From: JAQAZP01 sp032127265
GTDB taxonomy: Bacteria; Acidobacteriota; JAQAZP01
Reading direction: 5' to 3'
Assembly: GCA_032127265.1 (NCBI GenBank)
Contig: JAQAZP010000194.1
Location: 1-51,400 of the forward strand
Length of the DNA stretch: 51,400 bases
This document shows, one piece after another, positions 8,146 through 16,401 of the stretch. The notes beneath the pieces were generated by a model. It saw only the letters and a list, made by a program, of their open reading frames with translations, was not told the DNA's origin and made no database searches. Both the position numbers and the translations under genes were made by a program. Position 1 is the stretch's first letter; the number at the start of each line of letters is the position of its first letter.

Positions 8146-9723
8146 TTACCGCGCATGCTCCACGGCACGGAATTCGCGGATGACGGTGACCTTGATCTTG
8201 CCGGGGTATTCCGCCTCGGCTTCGATCTTCTTGGCGATTTCGCTTGCCAGAACCATGGCGTGGGCGTCGTCCACCTTGTCGTTCTCCACCATCACCCGGA
8301 TCTCGCGGCCGGCCTTGATGGCAAACGCCTTGTCCACGCCGTCAAAGGACTCCGACAAGCCCTCCAGTTTCTCCAGCCGTTTGATGTATCCCTCGAGACT
8401 TTCCCGCCGAGCCCCGGGCCGTGCTCCGGAGATGGCATCCGCCGCCGAGACCAGCACCGAAAGAAGGCTGGTGGCCGGCACGTCCTCGTGATGCGCGGCA
8501 ATGGAGTTGAGCACAATCGGGTGCTCGTTGAACCCCTGGGCGATCTTGACCCCGATCTCGGTGTGCGTCCCTTCCACCCCGCGGTCCACCGCCTTGCCGA
8601 TATCGTGCAGCAGGCCGGCCCGCTTGGCCAGCCGGGCGTCTATCCGCAGCTGCTTGGCCATGGCGTAAGTGAGATAGGCCACCTCGATGGAGTGGTTGAG
8701 CACGTTCTGGCCGTAACTGGAGCGGTATTTCAGCCGGCCCAGAAGCTGCACCAGCTTGGGGTTCATGTTCTTGATCCCCAGCTCCTTCAAGGCCCCCTCG
8801 CCGGCCTTCTTGATCTCCTCCTCCATATGCAGGTTGGCCTTGATCACCACCGCCTCGATCCGATCGGGGACGATGCGTGACGAGGTGATCAGTTCCTGGA
8901 GAGCGATCCGGGCCACCTCACGGCGGATCGGGTCAAAGGCGGAGATCAGCACCGCCTCAGGCGTATCATCCACCACCAACTGCACGCCGGTGGCTTCCTC
9001 AAAGGCCCTGATGTTCTTGCCCTCGCGGCCGATGATCTTGCCCTTCAGTTTCTCGTCGGGCAGCTGGACCACTGAAACGGTGGTCTCGGCGCTGTGGCTG
9101 CCGGCACAACGCTCGATGGCGTTGGTCACGATCCGCTTCGCGTCCCTGGTAGCGGTGGCCATGGCTTCGTCCTTGATTTCCTTGACCAGCACCGCCGAGT
9201 CATAACGGGCCTCTTTCTCGAGCGAGCGGAAGAGTTCCTTCTTCGCCTCCTCCCGCGAGTACCCGCTGATCACCTGCAGCTTGTGAACCTGCTCCTCCTT
9301 AGCCGACGCCACATCCTCTGCCTGCCGCTCAAGTTCTTCCGCCCGGCGGTTCTGCGCCTTTTCCTGCTCCGCCGCTTTCCGCTCGCGGGCCAGCATCATG
9401 TCGCTCTTCTTGTTCACGTTGGCTTCGAGCTGGTTCAGCCGGTTCTCGCTCTTGGCCAGCTCCTGGCGCTGTTCACGGGATTCGCGTTCGATTTTTTCCT
9501 TATCGGAGTAAATCTGCTCCTTGCCGGCGAGGACGATCTTCTGCTTTTCCCGCTCACCCTTGCGCCGGGCACATTCGATGATCCGTTCGGCGCCCTTCGC
9601 CGCCTCGTCCAGTTTTCGTTTGTCCGAGTGCAGGCGGAAGTAGTGGGAGATGAGATACCCGATGAGACCGCCGGCCACCGGCCCCACCAGAATCATCAAT
9701 TTCATCAATTCGAGTCTATTCAT
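8146..9723 (-). CDS. rny: Ribonuclease Y
   Basis: RNase Y is a membrane-anchored endoribonuclease that starts mRNA decay. The 525-aa protein has the full architecture. An N-terminal membrane segment (VGPVAGGLIGYLISHYF) is followed by a long charged coiled coil (about 30-200). A KH domain (GKIIGREGKNIRAFEEATG) precedes the HD domain, which has the metal-binding HD pair in GLLHDIGKA and upstream HSIEVAYLTYAMA. The length matches the family. The presence of rny rather than an E. coli-type RNase E pattern is one clue to lineage. It is divergent from the larC-like gene with a 234-nt gap in which I see no further gene. Confidence 0.95.
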   Translation of the reverse strand: MNRLELMKLMILVGPVAGGLIGYLISHYFRLHSDKRKLDEAAKGAERIIECARRKGEREKQKIVLAGKEQIYSDKEKIERESREQRQELAKSENRLNQLEANVNKKSDMMLARERKAAEQEKAQNRRAEELERQAEDVASAKEEQVHKLQVISGYSREEAKKELFRSLEKEARYDSAVLVKEIKDEAMATATRDAKRIVTNAIERCAGSHSAETTVSVVQLPDEKLKGKIIGREGKNIRAFEEATGVQLVVDDTPEAVLISAFDPIRREVARIALQELITSSRIVPDRIEAVVIKANLHMEEEIKKAGEGALKELGIKNMNPKLVQLLGRLKYRSSYGQNVLNHSIEVAYLTYAMAKQLRIDARLAKRAGLLHDIGKAVDRGVEGTHTEIGVKIAQGFNEHPIVLNSIAAHHEDVPATSLLSVLVSAADAISGARPGARRESLEGYIKRLEKLEGLSESFDGVDKAFAIKAGREIRVMVENDKVDDAHAMVLASEIAKKIEAEAEYPGKIKVTVIREFRAVEHAR

Positions 9724-9957
9724 GGGTTCGCTCTTTCATTTTCAAGCCCCGTCGGCGGAAGTCTTCACCAGAGAGGCACTTATCGCGGAAACTATTACGA
9801 ATCAATTATATGCCAAGGTTCCAGGCCAGTCAATCTCCGCGTCGCATCTTGACCCCCGGGGGGAGCGTGGTCTACTGTGACCCGGGGACGGAGATAGCAT
9901 CGAACAGCCTGGTATTCCCGAAACCCGGGTACCCGGGCTCAACGGAAAGGACCGACC

Positions 9958-10802
9958 GTGGGCAAGGACCTCTACTTCGAATGTGTGGGCGGCGTCAGCG
10001 GCGACATGTGTCTCGGCGCCCTGGTGGACCTCGGCGTCCCCGTGGAACTGCTCCAGGAGGCGATGGACGGCCTGTTGGGCCCCGGTGCAGTGGCGTTCGG
10101 CCATAACCATCGTGAGGAGCACGGCATCAGGGCCACTCAACTGGAGGTGAAGGTTCTCGAGGAATCGACCCACCACCGGCACCTGGGGAAAATTCTCGGC
10201 ATGATCGAAGATTCGACACTTCCCGATGAAGTGAAAGCGGCCTCATCGGCGGTGTTCCGCCGGCTGGCCGATGCCGAGGGACAGGTCCACGGCGTGCCGC
10301 CGGAGAAGGTCCACTTCCACGAGGTGGGCGCGGTGGACGCCATCGCGGACATCACCGGCACCTGCCTGGGAATCCACCACCTGGGTGTAAACCGGTCTTT
10401 GCCGGCCCGCTGAAGACCGGGCGCGGGACTATCCGTGCCGCCCACGGGGTGATCCCGGTGCCGGCGCCGGCCACCCTGGCCCTGGTCCGGGGCCGCACCC
10501 TGGAGTATCTCGACCTGGAGGGAGAACTGACCACCCCCACCGGTGCCGCCCTGCTCTGCACCCTCAGCGAAGAACGGCTGGCCCTCTCCATCCGTCCCGA
10601 GCGCACCGGGTACGGCTGCGGCCAGCGCACCTTCCCCGGACTGCCCAACCTGCTGCGCGCCACCCTGGGGACGGCGGCGGATCAGGGATGCGGGCAGCAA
10701 CACCACCACTGCGGCGACTCGCACGAGCACCAGGGCTGTCACGGCAACCACCACGATCACCATCACGGCCATGACCACGATCACGACAACGGAGGAGAAT
10801 GA
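9958..10802 (+). pseudogene. larC: LarC-like nickel-pincer cofactor protein, frameshifted, with His-rich tail
   Basis: LarC inserts nickel into the pincer cofactor of lactate racemase-type enzymes. The first open part (GTG at 9958, AAAGGA upstream) carries the LarC N-terminus: ECVGGVSGDMCLGALVDLG and VHFHEVGAVDAIADI. It ends at a TGA at 10411-10413. The family sequence continues in the -1 frame from about 10396 (VFAGPLKTGRGTIRAAHG, then IPVPAPATLALVRG and GELTTPTGAALL) to 10802. One base missing near 10395 would join them. After NLLRATLG the usual C-terminal domain is absent and a His/Asp-rich tail (HHDHHHGHDHDHD) follows, probably metal-binding. Joined length is about 281 aa against roughly 400 usual. 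It overlaps the next gene's first possible ATG. Confidence 0.7.
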
Positions 10803-10804
10803 CG

Positions 10805-12046
10805 ATGTCCAGGGGAACTCCTGCGAACATCCGGGGGTCGCTGAACCCGGCCCAGATCACCGCCCTGCTGGGGATTGTCCTGCTTTTGTCCGTGGCCGGC
10901 TGCGCCACCGACCACACGGCCCACTACGAGAAGGCCTACCAGGACTGGATCAATTTCGCCGCAACCCGACCGGATGGGGAGACGGCAGAAGAGCGTGAAG
11001 CGCGGGCCGAGATTTTGAAAGCCGATGCGCTCGGTCGGCTGGCCGGAACGGATCCGGAAAGCCTGGGGGGCGAGGCAGCGTTCTACGCCGGCTCCCTTTT
11101 TCAAGCCGCGGGCACCTACCGAATGGCGCTGACCACCCTGGAAGCCGCCCTGCCGGAGTTGGAAGGCGAAAAGGCCGATTTGGCCCGTATGGCCGCAGCC
11201 TCAGCAACGCTTGGCGCAAAACTCGATACCCACAAGGCGCGGGAGTACCTGATGGCGGTGACCGACCGAAAGATCACGCCCACGGTCACCGGAAGCTTCA
11301 ACCATATTGTCTTCGACCTGGTGGAAACATACGAGGAAGAGGGCCGGTGGTCCGATACCCTGCCCCTGCTGGAGCTTGTGCGGGACAGCGGTGATGAGCG
11401 GCTGAGCCCGGTGGCCGCACGCTGGATCGCCTACATTCACCGTGACACGGACAACGAGGAACTGGCCGCGGCGGCCGCCCGCGATGCCATGGCCCGCTTC
11501 CCCGACGACGAGAACCTGAACACCAGGATGATCAACTTCATCCACCAGCACGGCCTGGTTGACCAGCCCCTGCCCGGGCTTCCCCAATTGACCTGGCTCG
11601 GCGAGGCGGCGCAAGGACAGGACCTGAACAGTCTGCTGGAAGGAGAGGTCGGTCTCATCGACCTCTGGGCACCCTGGTGCCCTCCCTGCCGCAAGTCCTT
11701 TCCCTTCCTCCGCGACCTGATGGAGCGCTACGGTGAAGAGGGCCTCCAGGTGGTGGGCCTGACCCGGCTCTACGGCTACTACGAGGACGAAAGCACCAGG
11801 ATTGACGACACCGCTCCGGAGAACGAGTTCGAGCTGATCGAGGCATTCGCCGCTTCCCACGAGCTGACCTGGCCGGTGGGCGTGGCCGTCGAGGGTGAAA
11901 CGCTCTTCGCCACCCTCGGCGTGGCCGGCATCCCCAACTTCATCCTCGTCGGCCGCCAGGGTGTTGTCCGCGGCACTTTCCTCGGCGAAACCGCGCCGGT
12001 GAGACAGCAGATCGAAGATCTGGTGATCGAGCTGCTCCAGGAGTGA
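10805..12046 (+). CDS. Thioredoxin-fold lipoprotein with helical N-terminal domain
   Basis: The 413-aa protein has a signal sequence ending in the lipobox SVAGC (lipidated C33). A long helical, TPR-like region (about 40-245) follows, then a TlpA/ResA-type thioredoxin domain with the active site WCPPC (C292, C295), the cis-Pro loop GVAGIPNFILV and the preceding VGLTRLYG strand. It is expected to act as an envelope thiol-disulphide reductase, for example in cytochrome c or metalloprotein maturation. Two ATGs are possible (10799 and 10805); 10805 was chosen because GGAGGAG is seven bases upstream of it. It follows the larC-like gene directly, so translation may be coupled. Confidence 0.82.
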   Translation: MSRGTPANIRGSLNPAQITALLGIVLLLSVAGCATDHTAHYEKAYQDWINFAATRPDGETAEEREARAEILKADALGRLAGTDPESLGGEAAFYAGSLFQAAGTYRMALTTLEAALPELEGEKADLARMAAASATLGAKLDTHKAREYLMAVTDRKITPTVTGSFNHIVFDLVETYEEEGRWSDTLPLLELVRDSGDERLSPVAARWIAYIHRDTDNEELAAAAARDAMARFPDDENLNTRMINFIHQHGLVDQPLPGLPQLTWLGEAAQGQDLNSLLEGEVGLIDLWAPWCPPCRKSFPFLRDLMERYGEEGLQVVGLTRLYGYYEDESTRIDDTAPENEFELIEAFAASHELTWPVGVAVEGETLFATLGVAGIPNFILVGRQGVVRGTFLGETAPVRQQIEDLVIELLQE

Positions 12047-12051
12047 CCCTT

Positions 12052-12163
12052 CTGTCATCGCGAGGAGCAGGCGCAGCCTGCGACGTGGCGATCTCTCCGG
12101 GTACCGATCAGGTCAAGAGGAGACTGGCACGTCGCCCGCTCCGCGGGCTCCTCGCAGTGACAG
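12052..12163. repeat. Palindromic interspersed repeat, copy 1
   Basis: The element begins TGTCATCGCGAGGAGC and ends GCTCCTCGCAGTGACA, nearly perfect inverted termini, with an inner pair (GCGACGTGGCGATC near 12079 and GCACGTCGCCCGC near 12129). A degraded extra end (GGCTCGCAATGACGG) lies near 12217-12231. It sits between the convergent thioredoxin-lipoprotein and comF genes. A close relative is at 23566-23707. The structure is that of a REP/BIME-like element and could form a large hairpin in either transcript. Confidence 0.75.
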
Positions 12164-12238
12164 TGAGGGCACTGCTGTTCCTTTGCCTGACTTCCCGTGC
12201 CCACACGGGTCGGTGGCTCGCAATGACGGGGTTCCCTC

Positions 12239-13027
12239 TCACCTTTTCTTCGGTGTCCGCGCCAGCACCAGCCCGGTGACCGGCCCCGCGCCGGCGGCGC
12301 GCAACGCATCGGCACAGGCCTCCAGGGTCGCTCCGGTGGTGATCACGTCGTCCACCAGCAGCACCCGCTTCCCCTTCAGCCCCTTTCGCCAGCCGGCGCG
12401 GAACGCACCGCGCATGTTTTCCCGCCGCCGCTCCACCCCGCGTCCGATCTGCGGTGAAGTGCGCCCGCACCGACGAAGCGCCCGCCGGGGCGCCAGCGGG
12501 ATACCAAGACAGCGGGAGAGCCGGACGGCGAGAAGTTGCGCCTGGTTGTACCCTCGCCGCCGTTCCCGGGCCGGGTGTAGCGGTACCGGCACCAGCAGCC
12601 GGGGCCGCTTCCAGGCGCCGTCCCGCTCTCGCTCCAACCGGGCCAGCAGGTCACCCATCAGGGCGGCCAGGGGACGGGCCAGGTCGTCACGGCGGGCGTA
12701 TTTCAGCAGGTGAACGGCGTCCCGCAACGGCCCGCCGTACTCCCCCGCGGCCGCCACCGGAAAACCGGCCTCCACCGTGGTCAGCGCCGCGGACTCCGGA
12801 TCGCTCTCCCGGATCAGCGGCATGGCATCAAGACAGCGGCGGCAGAACCCCGGCCTGGGAAGGCGCCACTCGGTCAGAGGCGAGTCACAGACGGCACACA
12901 TCGGTGGGTAGAGCAGGGCCAGCAGGCCCTCGACGGAGCCCCTTCCCACACAACCCAGGAGATGGCCGGCCTGGCGGATCCCGGCGGGGAGATCAGCAAA
13001 CAACGATTGGCGGAATGGACCGCTCAT
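12239..13027 (-). CDS. comF: ComF-family phosphoribosyltransferase-like protein
   Basis: This 262-aa protein has the ComF layout. An N-terminal zinc finger (CAVCDSPL and CRRC) is followed by a core with LVPVPLHPARERRRGYNQAQLLA and a type I phosphoribosyltransferase loop, VLLVDDVITTGATLEACADAL. ComF proteins are linked to DNA uptake in competent bacteria, though most are of untested function. The start is uncertain: the ATG at 13027 has no good ribosome site, but the longer upstream frame is Pro/Cys-rich and unlike the family. It lies downstream of the LapA-LapB fusion on the same strand. Confidence 0.85.
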   Translation of the reverse strand: MSGPFRQSLFADLPAGIRQAGHLLGCVGRGSVEGLLALLYPPMCAVCDSPLTEWRLPRPGFCRRCLDAMPLIRESDPESAALTTVEAGFPVAAAGEYGGPLRDAVHLLKYARRDDLARPLAALMGDLLARLERERDGAWKRPRLLVPVPLHPARERRRGYNQAQLLAVRLSRCLGIPLAPRRALRRCGRTSPQIGRGVERRRENMRGAFRAGWRKGLKGKRVLLVDDVITTGATLEACADALRAAGAGPVTGLVLARTPKKR

Positions 13028-13129
13028 GTGAAGAGGGAAGCACATACCGGGCGGACAGACCGATCCACCCGGTGGGCAGGCAGGAAAAGCAGGGTATGGC
13101 ACGGGCCATATTCGAAGTGCGGGGGCAAA

Positions 13130-14536
13130 TCAGACCGAACGTTTTCCGCCCAGCAGCAGCCGGTCATCCCGCCGGGGGAGATAAATCGGCCGGCTGCTCA
13201 ACCCCAGGGCCTCGGCAGCGATGTTCTCCTTCATCGACACCTCGATGGTGCCCCAGGAGCTGCAGGAGGTACAGCGGTCAACCCATTCCTCATGTTCGGT
13301 GTGACAGCTGGTGCATTCGTAGTTCAACTCCACACTCTGAAGCTCCCGAATCACCTGGCGGTAGGAATTCACAGCCCCTTCGAAATCGCCACGTCGCTGC
13401 CGGATGCGCGCCAGCAGGTAATGGAGGGTGGGCGAGTGGGCCATATCCTCCCTGAGGGAATCGAAGATGTCGTTGGCGTCGTCCACCATTTCCAAACGGT
13501 AGTAGAGCTTGCCAAGCATAAATCTGGCGATGATATCCTTGCTCGCCCGTGCGGCCACCCGGCGATGGATCTCGATAGCCTGCTGCGGGTCGTCGCGCTC
13601 GAGAAGGAATTCCGCAATACGCTTGAGGAAAATGGGCGAGTTGGTGGCCATGAAGCCCTTCTCCCAGGTTTCCAGGGCCAGACGGTGGTGCTCGCTCTCC
13701 AGGTGCGTCTCGCCCATGGCAAGGTAGGCCGGGATGAAATCGGGCCGCGTCTTGAGCAGTTTACGAAACTCCGAGATCGCCTCCTTGCGCTGCAGGGCCG
13801 CCCGCTTCTGCTGGCCGATCTGGTAGCGGATGCCCAGCAGTTCGTTCGCCTCGTCCCTGACCCCGCCGTCCTGTCCATGCCAGGACTGGATGCGGCTCTG
13901 CACCGTCTCGGCTTCTTCCCAGCGATCGGTCCGGATGTAGAGATCCCGCAGGCGGCGGTAGGAGGTGAAGCTGGTCTTCGGTTTGAGAGCGATGATTTTC
14001 TTCAGGCAGTTCTCCAGACGGCTCCAGTCCTTCATGGCCTCGTAGTCGTCGACCAAGGCATAGAGCGGCGCCAACTCGTCTTCAGCAATATGGTGGGCCT
14101 TCTGGTGCAATTCCACCGCTTCATCGAGACGGCCCGCTTTCCGTTCCGTCTCGCCGGCCCGCAGCAGCGACTTGAGGTGCCTGGGATCCCGCTCCAGGGC
14201 CTTCTGGAAGTGCTTTAATGCTATCTCGTCCCGGCCGCTGAGAATCTCCTCCACCCCACGGCCGTACTCCAGTTCCACCGCCTCCCCGGCCCGCTGCAGG
14301 CGGTTGCGCCGCCAGTTGATAAAGGAGGCCCGGAAGCCGCTGAGCAGGATCCAGACAAAGGAGATCAGCAGGCCGCAGCCAAAGGCCAGGGCGAGCATGA
14401 TGTACATCGGGATCACGAGGTCCTTGTAAACGGTGAAGTTCTGCTTGAGGACCTCGTGGTTGCCGATGATCAGAAACGAGGTGCCGAAAACCAGCACCAG
14501 CGCGGCGAGAAGCACGAGAAAGGCTTTGAGATTCAT
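13130..14536 (-). CDS. lapB: LapA-LapB fusion: membrane TPR protein with rubredoxin-like zinc ribbon
   Basis: LapB (YciM) regulates LPS amounts by steering FtsH-dependent degradation of LpxC. Here the 468-aa protein starts with two membrane helices and a LapA/DUF1049-like segment (residues 1-75: LKAFLVLLAALVLVFGTSFL; IMLALAFGCGLLISFVWILL). About ten TPR-like helices follow (about 80-425), beginning with the ALKHFQKALERDPRH unit. It ends with the zinc ribbon CTSCHTEHEEW...CTSCSSWGTI. E. coli encodes LapA and LapB separately, side by side; here they appear as one polypeptide. Two adjacent ATGs (14539, 14536) are possible and the second is used. An extended -10 promoter lies upstream. Confidence 0.85.
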   Translation of the reverse strand: MNLKAFLVLLAALVLVFGTSFLIIGNHEVLKQNFTVYKDLVIPMYIMLALAFGCGLLISFVWILLSGFRASFINWRRNRLQRAGEAVELEYGRGVEEILSGRDEIALKHFQKALERDPRHLKSLLRAGETERKAGRLDEAVELHQKAHHIAEDELAPLYALVDDYEAMKDWSRLENCLKKIIALKPKTSFTSYRRLRDLYIRTDRWEEAETVQSRIQSWHGQDGGVRDEANELLGIRYQIGQQKRAALQRKEAISEFRKLLKTRPDFIPAYLAMGETHLESEHHRLALETWEKGFMATNSPIFLKRIAEFLLERDDPQQAIEIHRRVAARASKDIIARFMLGKLYYRLEMVDDANDIFDSLREDMAHSPTLHYLLARIRQRRGDFEGAVNSYRQVIRELQSVELNYECTSCHTEHEEWVDRCTSCSSWGTIEVSMKENIAAEALGLSSRPIYLPRRDDRLLLGGKRSV

Positions 14537-14670
14537 CATACCCCCGGGTCCGTCGCCCGCAACTGCACAAGCAGAGAATAGCTGCCCGGCCAACTGCGGG
14601 TGTTGGCTCTCGACATTCCGGTCACCGTTGCGCGGTTTTCATTTCCCGGCCGACGCCGGGAAGCCGGCAA

Positions 14671-14679
14671 ATTATATCA
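14671..14679 (-). promoter_or_regulatory. Candidate extended -10 element upstream of the LapA-LapB gene
   Basis: On the minus strand TGA immediately precedes a perfect TATAAT (14676-14671), the extended -10 pattern that can work without a good -35. It lies between the end of the DksA-like gene and the fusion gene, giving a leader of about 125 nt. Confidence 0.35.
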
Positions 14680-14686
14680 CAACGAA

Positions 14687-15235
14687 TCAGTCGTGCAGCT
14701 TGCCCTCGTCCCACAGTTCCTGACACTGGATACAGTGCCGGGCCCAGGGAATGGCGTCGAGGCGCTTGGGCTGCACCGCCTTGCTGCAATTGGCGCAAAA
14801 TCCGTATTCGCCGTTCGCGATCCGGGCCCGGGCTGCGTCCACCAGCTGCAGCAGGCGGCGCTCCGCGGCGCTGAGCGAGTAGAGGAACTCCTTGGTATAG
14901 GCCCGTTGCGCCACATCGGCATAATCGCGAATACCGTCGTTGGCGCTGTGGGCCTGCACCTCGGCCTTGCTCTTGCTCAGGCCTTCGGTGAGGATCTTCC
15001 GCTTGGCGGTCAACGCCGAATAGTACCCGGCGTACTTTTTCATCTGCGACTTCTTCTTCGGCGCGGGTTTCTTCACCACAACCTTCTTCGACACAGCCTT
15101 CGCTTTCGGTGCGGCCTTCTTTTTTACAACTTTCTTCGGCGCCACTTTCTTGACGGCTTTCTTTTTCACCGTCTTCTTTGCCGCAGTCTTTTTGACCGCC
15201 TTCTTCTTCGTCGCTGCTTTCTTCTTTACCGCCAT
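14687..15235 (-). CDS. DksA/TraR-type zinc-finger protein with Lys/Ala-rich N-terminal arm
   Basis: The last 110 residues of this 182-aa protein are a DksA/TraR-type module. A helical region with coiled-coil character precedes a four-Cys zinc finger (GFCANCSKAV...CIQC). DksA-type proteins bind RNA polymerase through the secondary channel and adjust promoters in the stringent response. The first 65 residues are repeats of K, A, V and P (AVKKKAATKKKAVKKTAAKK), like histone H1 tails, and would bind DNA or RNA non-specifically. The usual acidic tip of DksA is not obvious, so a role as a nucleoid-associated or general regulator is also possible. It is followed on the same strand by the LapA-LapB gene and preceded by rsfS. 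Confidence 0.82.
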   Translation of the reverse strand: MAVKKKAATKKKAVKKTAAKKTVKKKAVKKVAPKKVVKKKAAPKAKAVSKKVVVKKPAPKKKSQMKKYAGYYSALTAKRKILTEGLSKSKAEVQAHSANDGIRDYADVAQRAYTKEFLYSLSAAERRLLQLVDAARARIANGEYGFCANCSKAVQPKRLDAIPWARHCIQCQELWDEGKLHD

Positions 15236-15305
15236 GCCAGTTCCTCCACCGCCTCCCCGGCCGCCGTCGGCCGCGGTTCAGCCCCGGTCAATGCCCGGCA
15301 CTGTA

Positions 15306-15689
15306 TCAGGAAACTTCTTCCCGGGTGTTCTCTTTCAAGGACCGGGAGATTACGGGTGCGTCACTCCACAGCCGCTCAAGCCCATAAAATTCGCGCCGGC
15401 TCTCGGAAAATACGTGGACCACAAAATCAGCGTAATCGATAAGGATCCACTCCGCCAACCGGAACCCTTCCACACTCAGGGGGCGTAACTTCTCATCCCT
15501 CAACCGGTCCATCACGTTGTCGGCAATGGCCTGCACCTGCCGCTCCGACCGGCCGTGACAGATGAGAAAATAATCGGTGAACGATGCCAGCCCCTGCAGA
15601 TCGAGCACCGCCACATTATCCGCCAGTTTCTCCTCGGCAGCCAGGCAGGCGGACTGGAGATGTTTTTGCGTCTTCCCATCGGGGATCAT
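15306..15689 (-). CDS. rsfS: Ribosomal silencing factor RsfS
   Basis: RsfS (Iojap/YbeB family) binds ribosomal protein L14 and blocks subunit joining in starvation. The 127-aa product carries the family signatures VLDLQGLASFTDYFLICHGRSERQVQAIAD and the C-terminal GFRLAEWILIDYADFVVHVF...YGLERLW. The ATG at 15689 gives a typical length; a TTG at 15734 overlapping the nadD stop would add 15 residues. It follows nadD directly, the usual gene pair. Confidence 0.93.
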   Translation of the reverse strand: MIPDGKTQKHLQSACLAAEEKLADNVAVLDLQGLASFTDYFLICHGRSERQVQAIADNVMDRLRDEKLRPLSVEGFRLAEWILIDYADFVVHVFSESRREFYGLERLWSDAPVISRSLKENTREEVS

Positions 15690-15730
15690 CTTCTTTTCGA
15701 GCACGTTACCTCGCTTGGCCGCACCGGGAT

Positions 15731-16384
15731 TCAAAGGCCGGCGCCGGTAGTCCTGTACAACTCATGTTTCTCCACGTATCGTTCCACGCTTTGCGGAATG
15801 AGCCCGCTGAGCGGTTCTCCGCGAGCGGCCTTCTCCCTGATCGAGGTGGAGGAAACGGCCACCTCTCCGGTGAGCAGGCTGAACACCCCCGGTTCGTTCG
15901 GCACCACCAATGGTTCATCGCCGCCGGTGTCACGGACGTCGATGACCAGCGGCCCGCTATCCGTCTCCTCCGCCCCACCGTTCCGGGGCAGGAGGATAAA
16001 GCTGCAACTGTCCAGCAGCAGGCGGTAATCCTTCCAGGTCTCGATCTCGCGCCAGGAATCCATGCCCATCAGAAAGTATATCTCAGCCGAACCGCCGAGA
16101 AGTTCCCGTACCCGGTTCACCGTGCGGATGGTATACGACGTTCCCGCGGCACGAAGCTCCAGGGCCGAGGATACGAACCCCCGGTTGCCCTGGGTGGCCA
16201 GCGCCACCATGGCGTAGCGGTGATACGGATCACTGACCCCCGACGCATCCTTGTGCGGCGGAATCCGGCAGGGAATGAACCAGATCCGGTCCAGGCCGAA
16301 CACACGCAGGGCCCGTTCGGCCATCTCCAGGTGGCCGTTGTGAATCGGATCAAATGTCCCACCGAACAACCCGACCTTGAGCAT
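15731..16384 (-). CDS. nadD: Nicotinate-nucleotide adenylyltransferase
   Basis: NadD adenylates nicotinate mononucleotide to deamido-NAD in NAD synthesis. The 217-aa enzyme shows the nucleotidyltransferase motif GLFGGTFDPIHNGHLEMAERAL, the substrate region WFIPCRIPPHK and the C-terminal SSTSIREKAARGE motif (ISSTxxR type). Length is normal. It lies 17 nt downstream of obgE and overlaps or abuts rsfS, as in many bacteria. A proB gene often found between obgE and nadD is absent here. Confidence 0.95.
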   Translation of the reverse strand: MLKVGLFGGTFDPIHNGHLEMAERALRVFGLDRIWFIPCRIPPHKDASGVSDPYHRYAMVALATQGNRGFVSSALELRAAGTSYTIRTVNRVRELLGGSAEIYFLMGMDSWREIETWKDYRLLLDSCSFILLPRNGGAEETDSGPLVIDVRDTGGDEPLVVPNEPGVFSLLTGEVAVSSTSIREKAARGEPLSGLIPQSVERYVEKHELYRTTGAGL

Positions 16385-16401
16385 CGTCTCTTCACCGCGC
16401 C

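Noticed and set aside
9958..10413. Canonical slippery heptamer for programmed frameshifting in the larC-like gene
   Set aside because: Bases around the frame change (GTAAACCGGTCTTTG) give no X-XXY-YYZ in the zero frame, so a simple one-base loss is equally likely.
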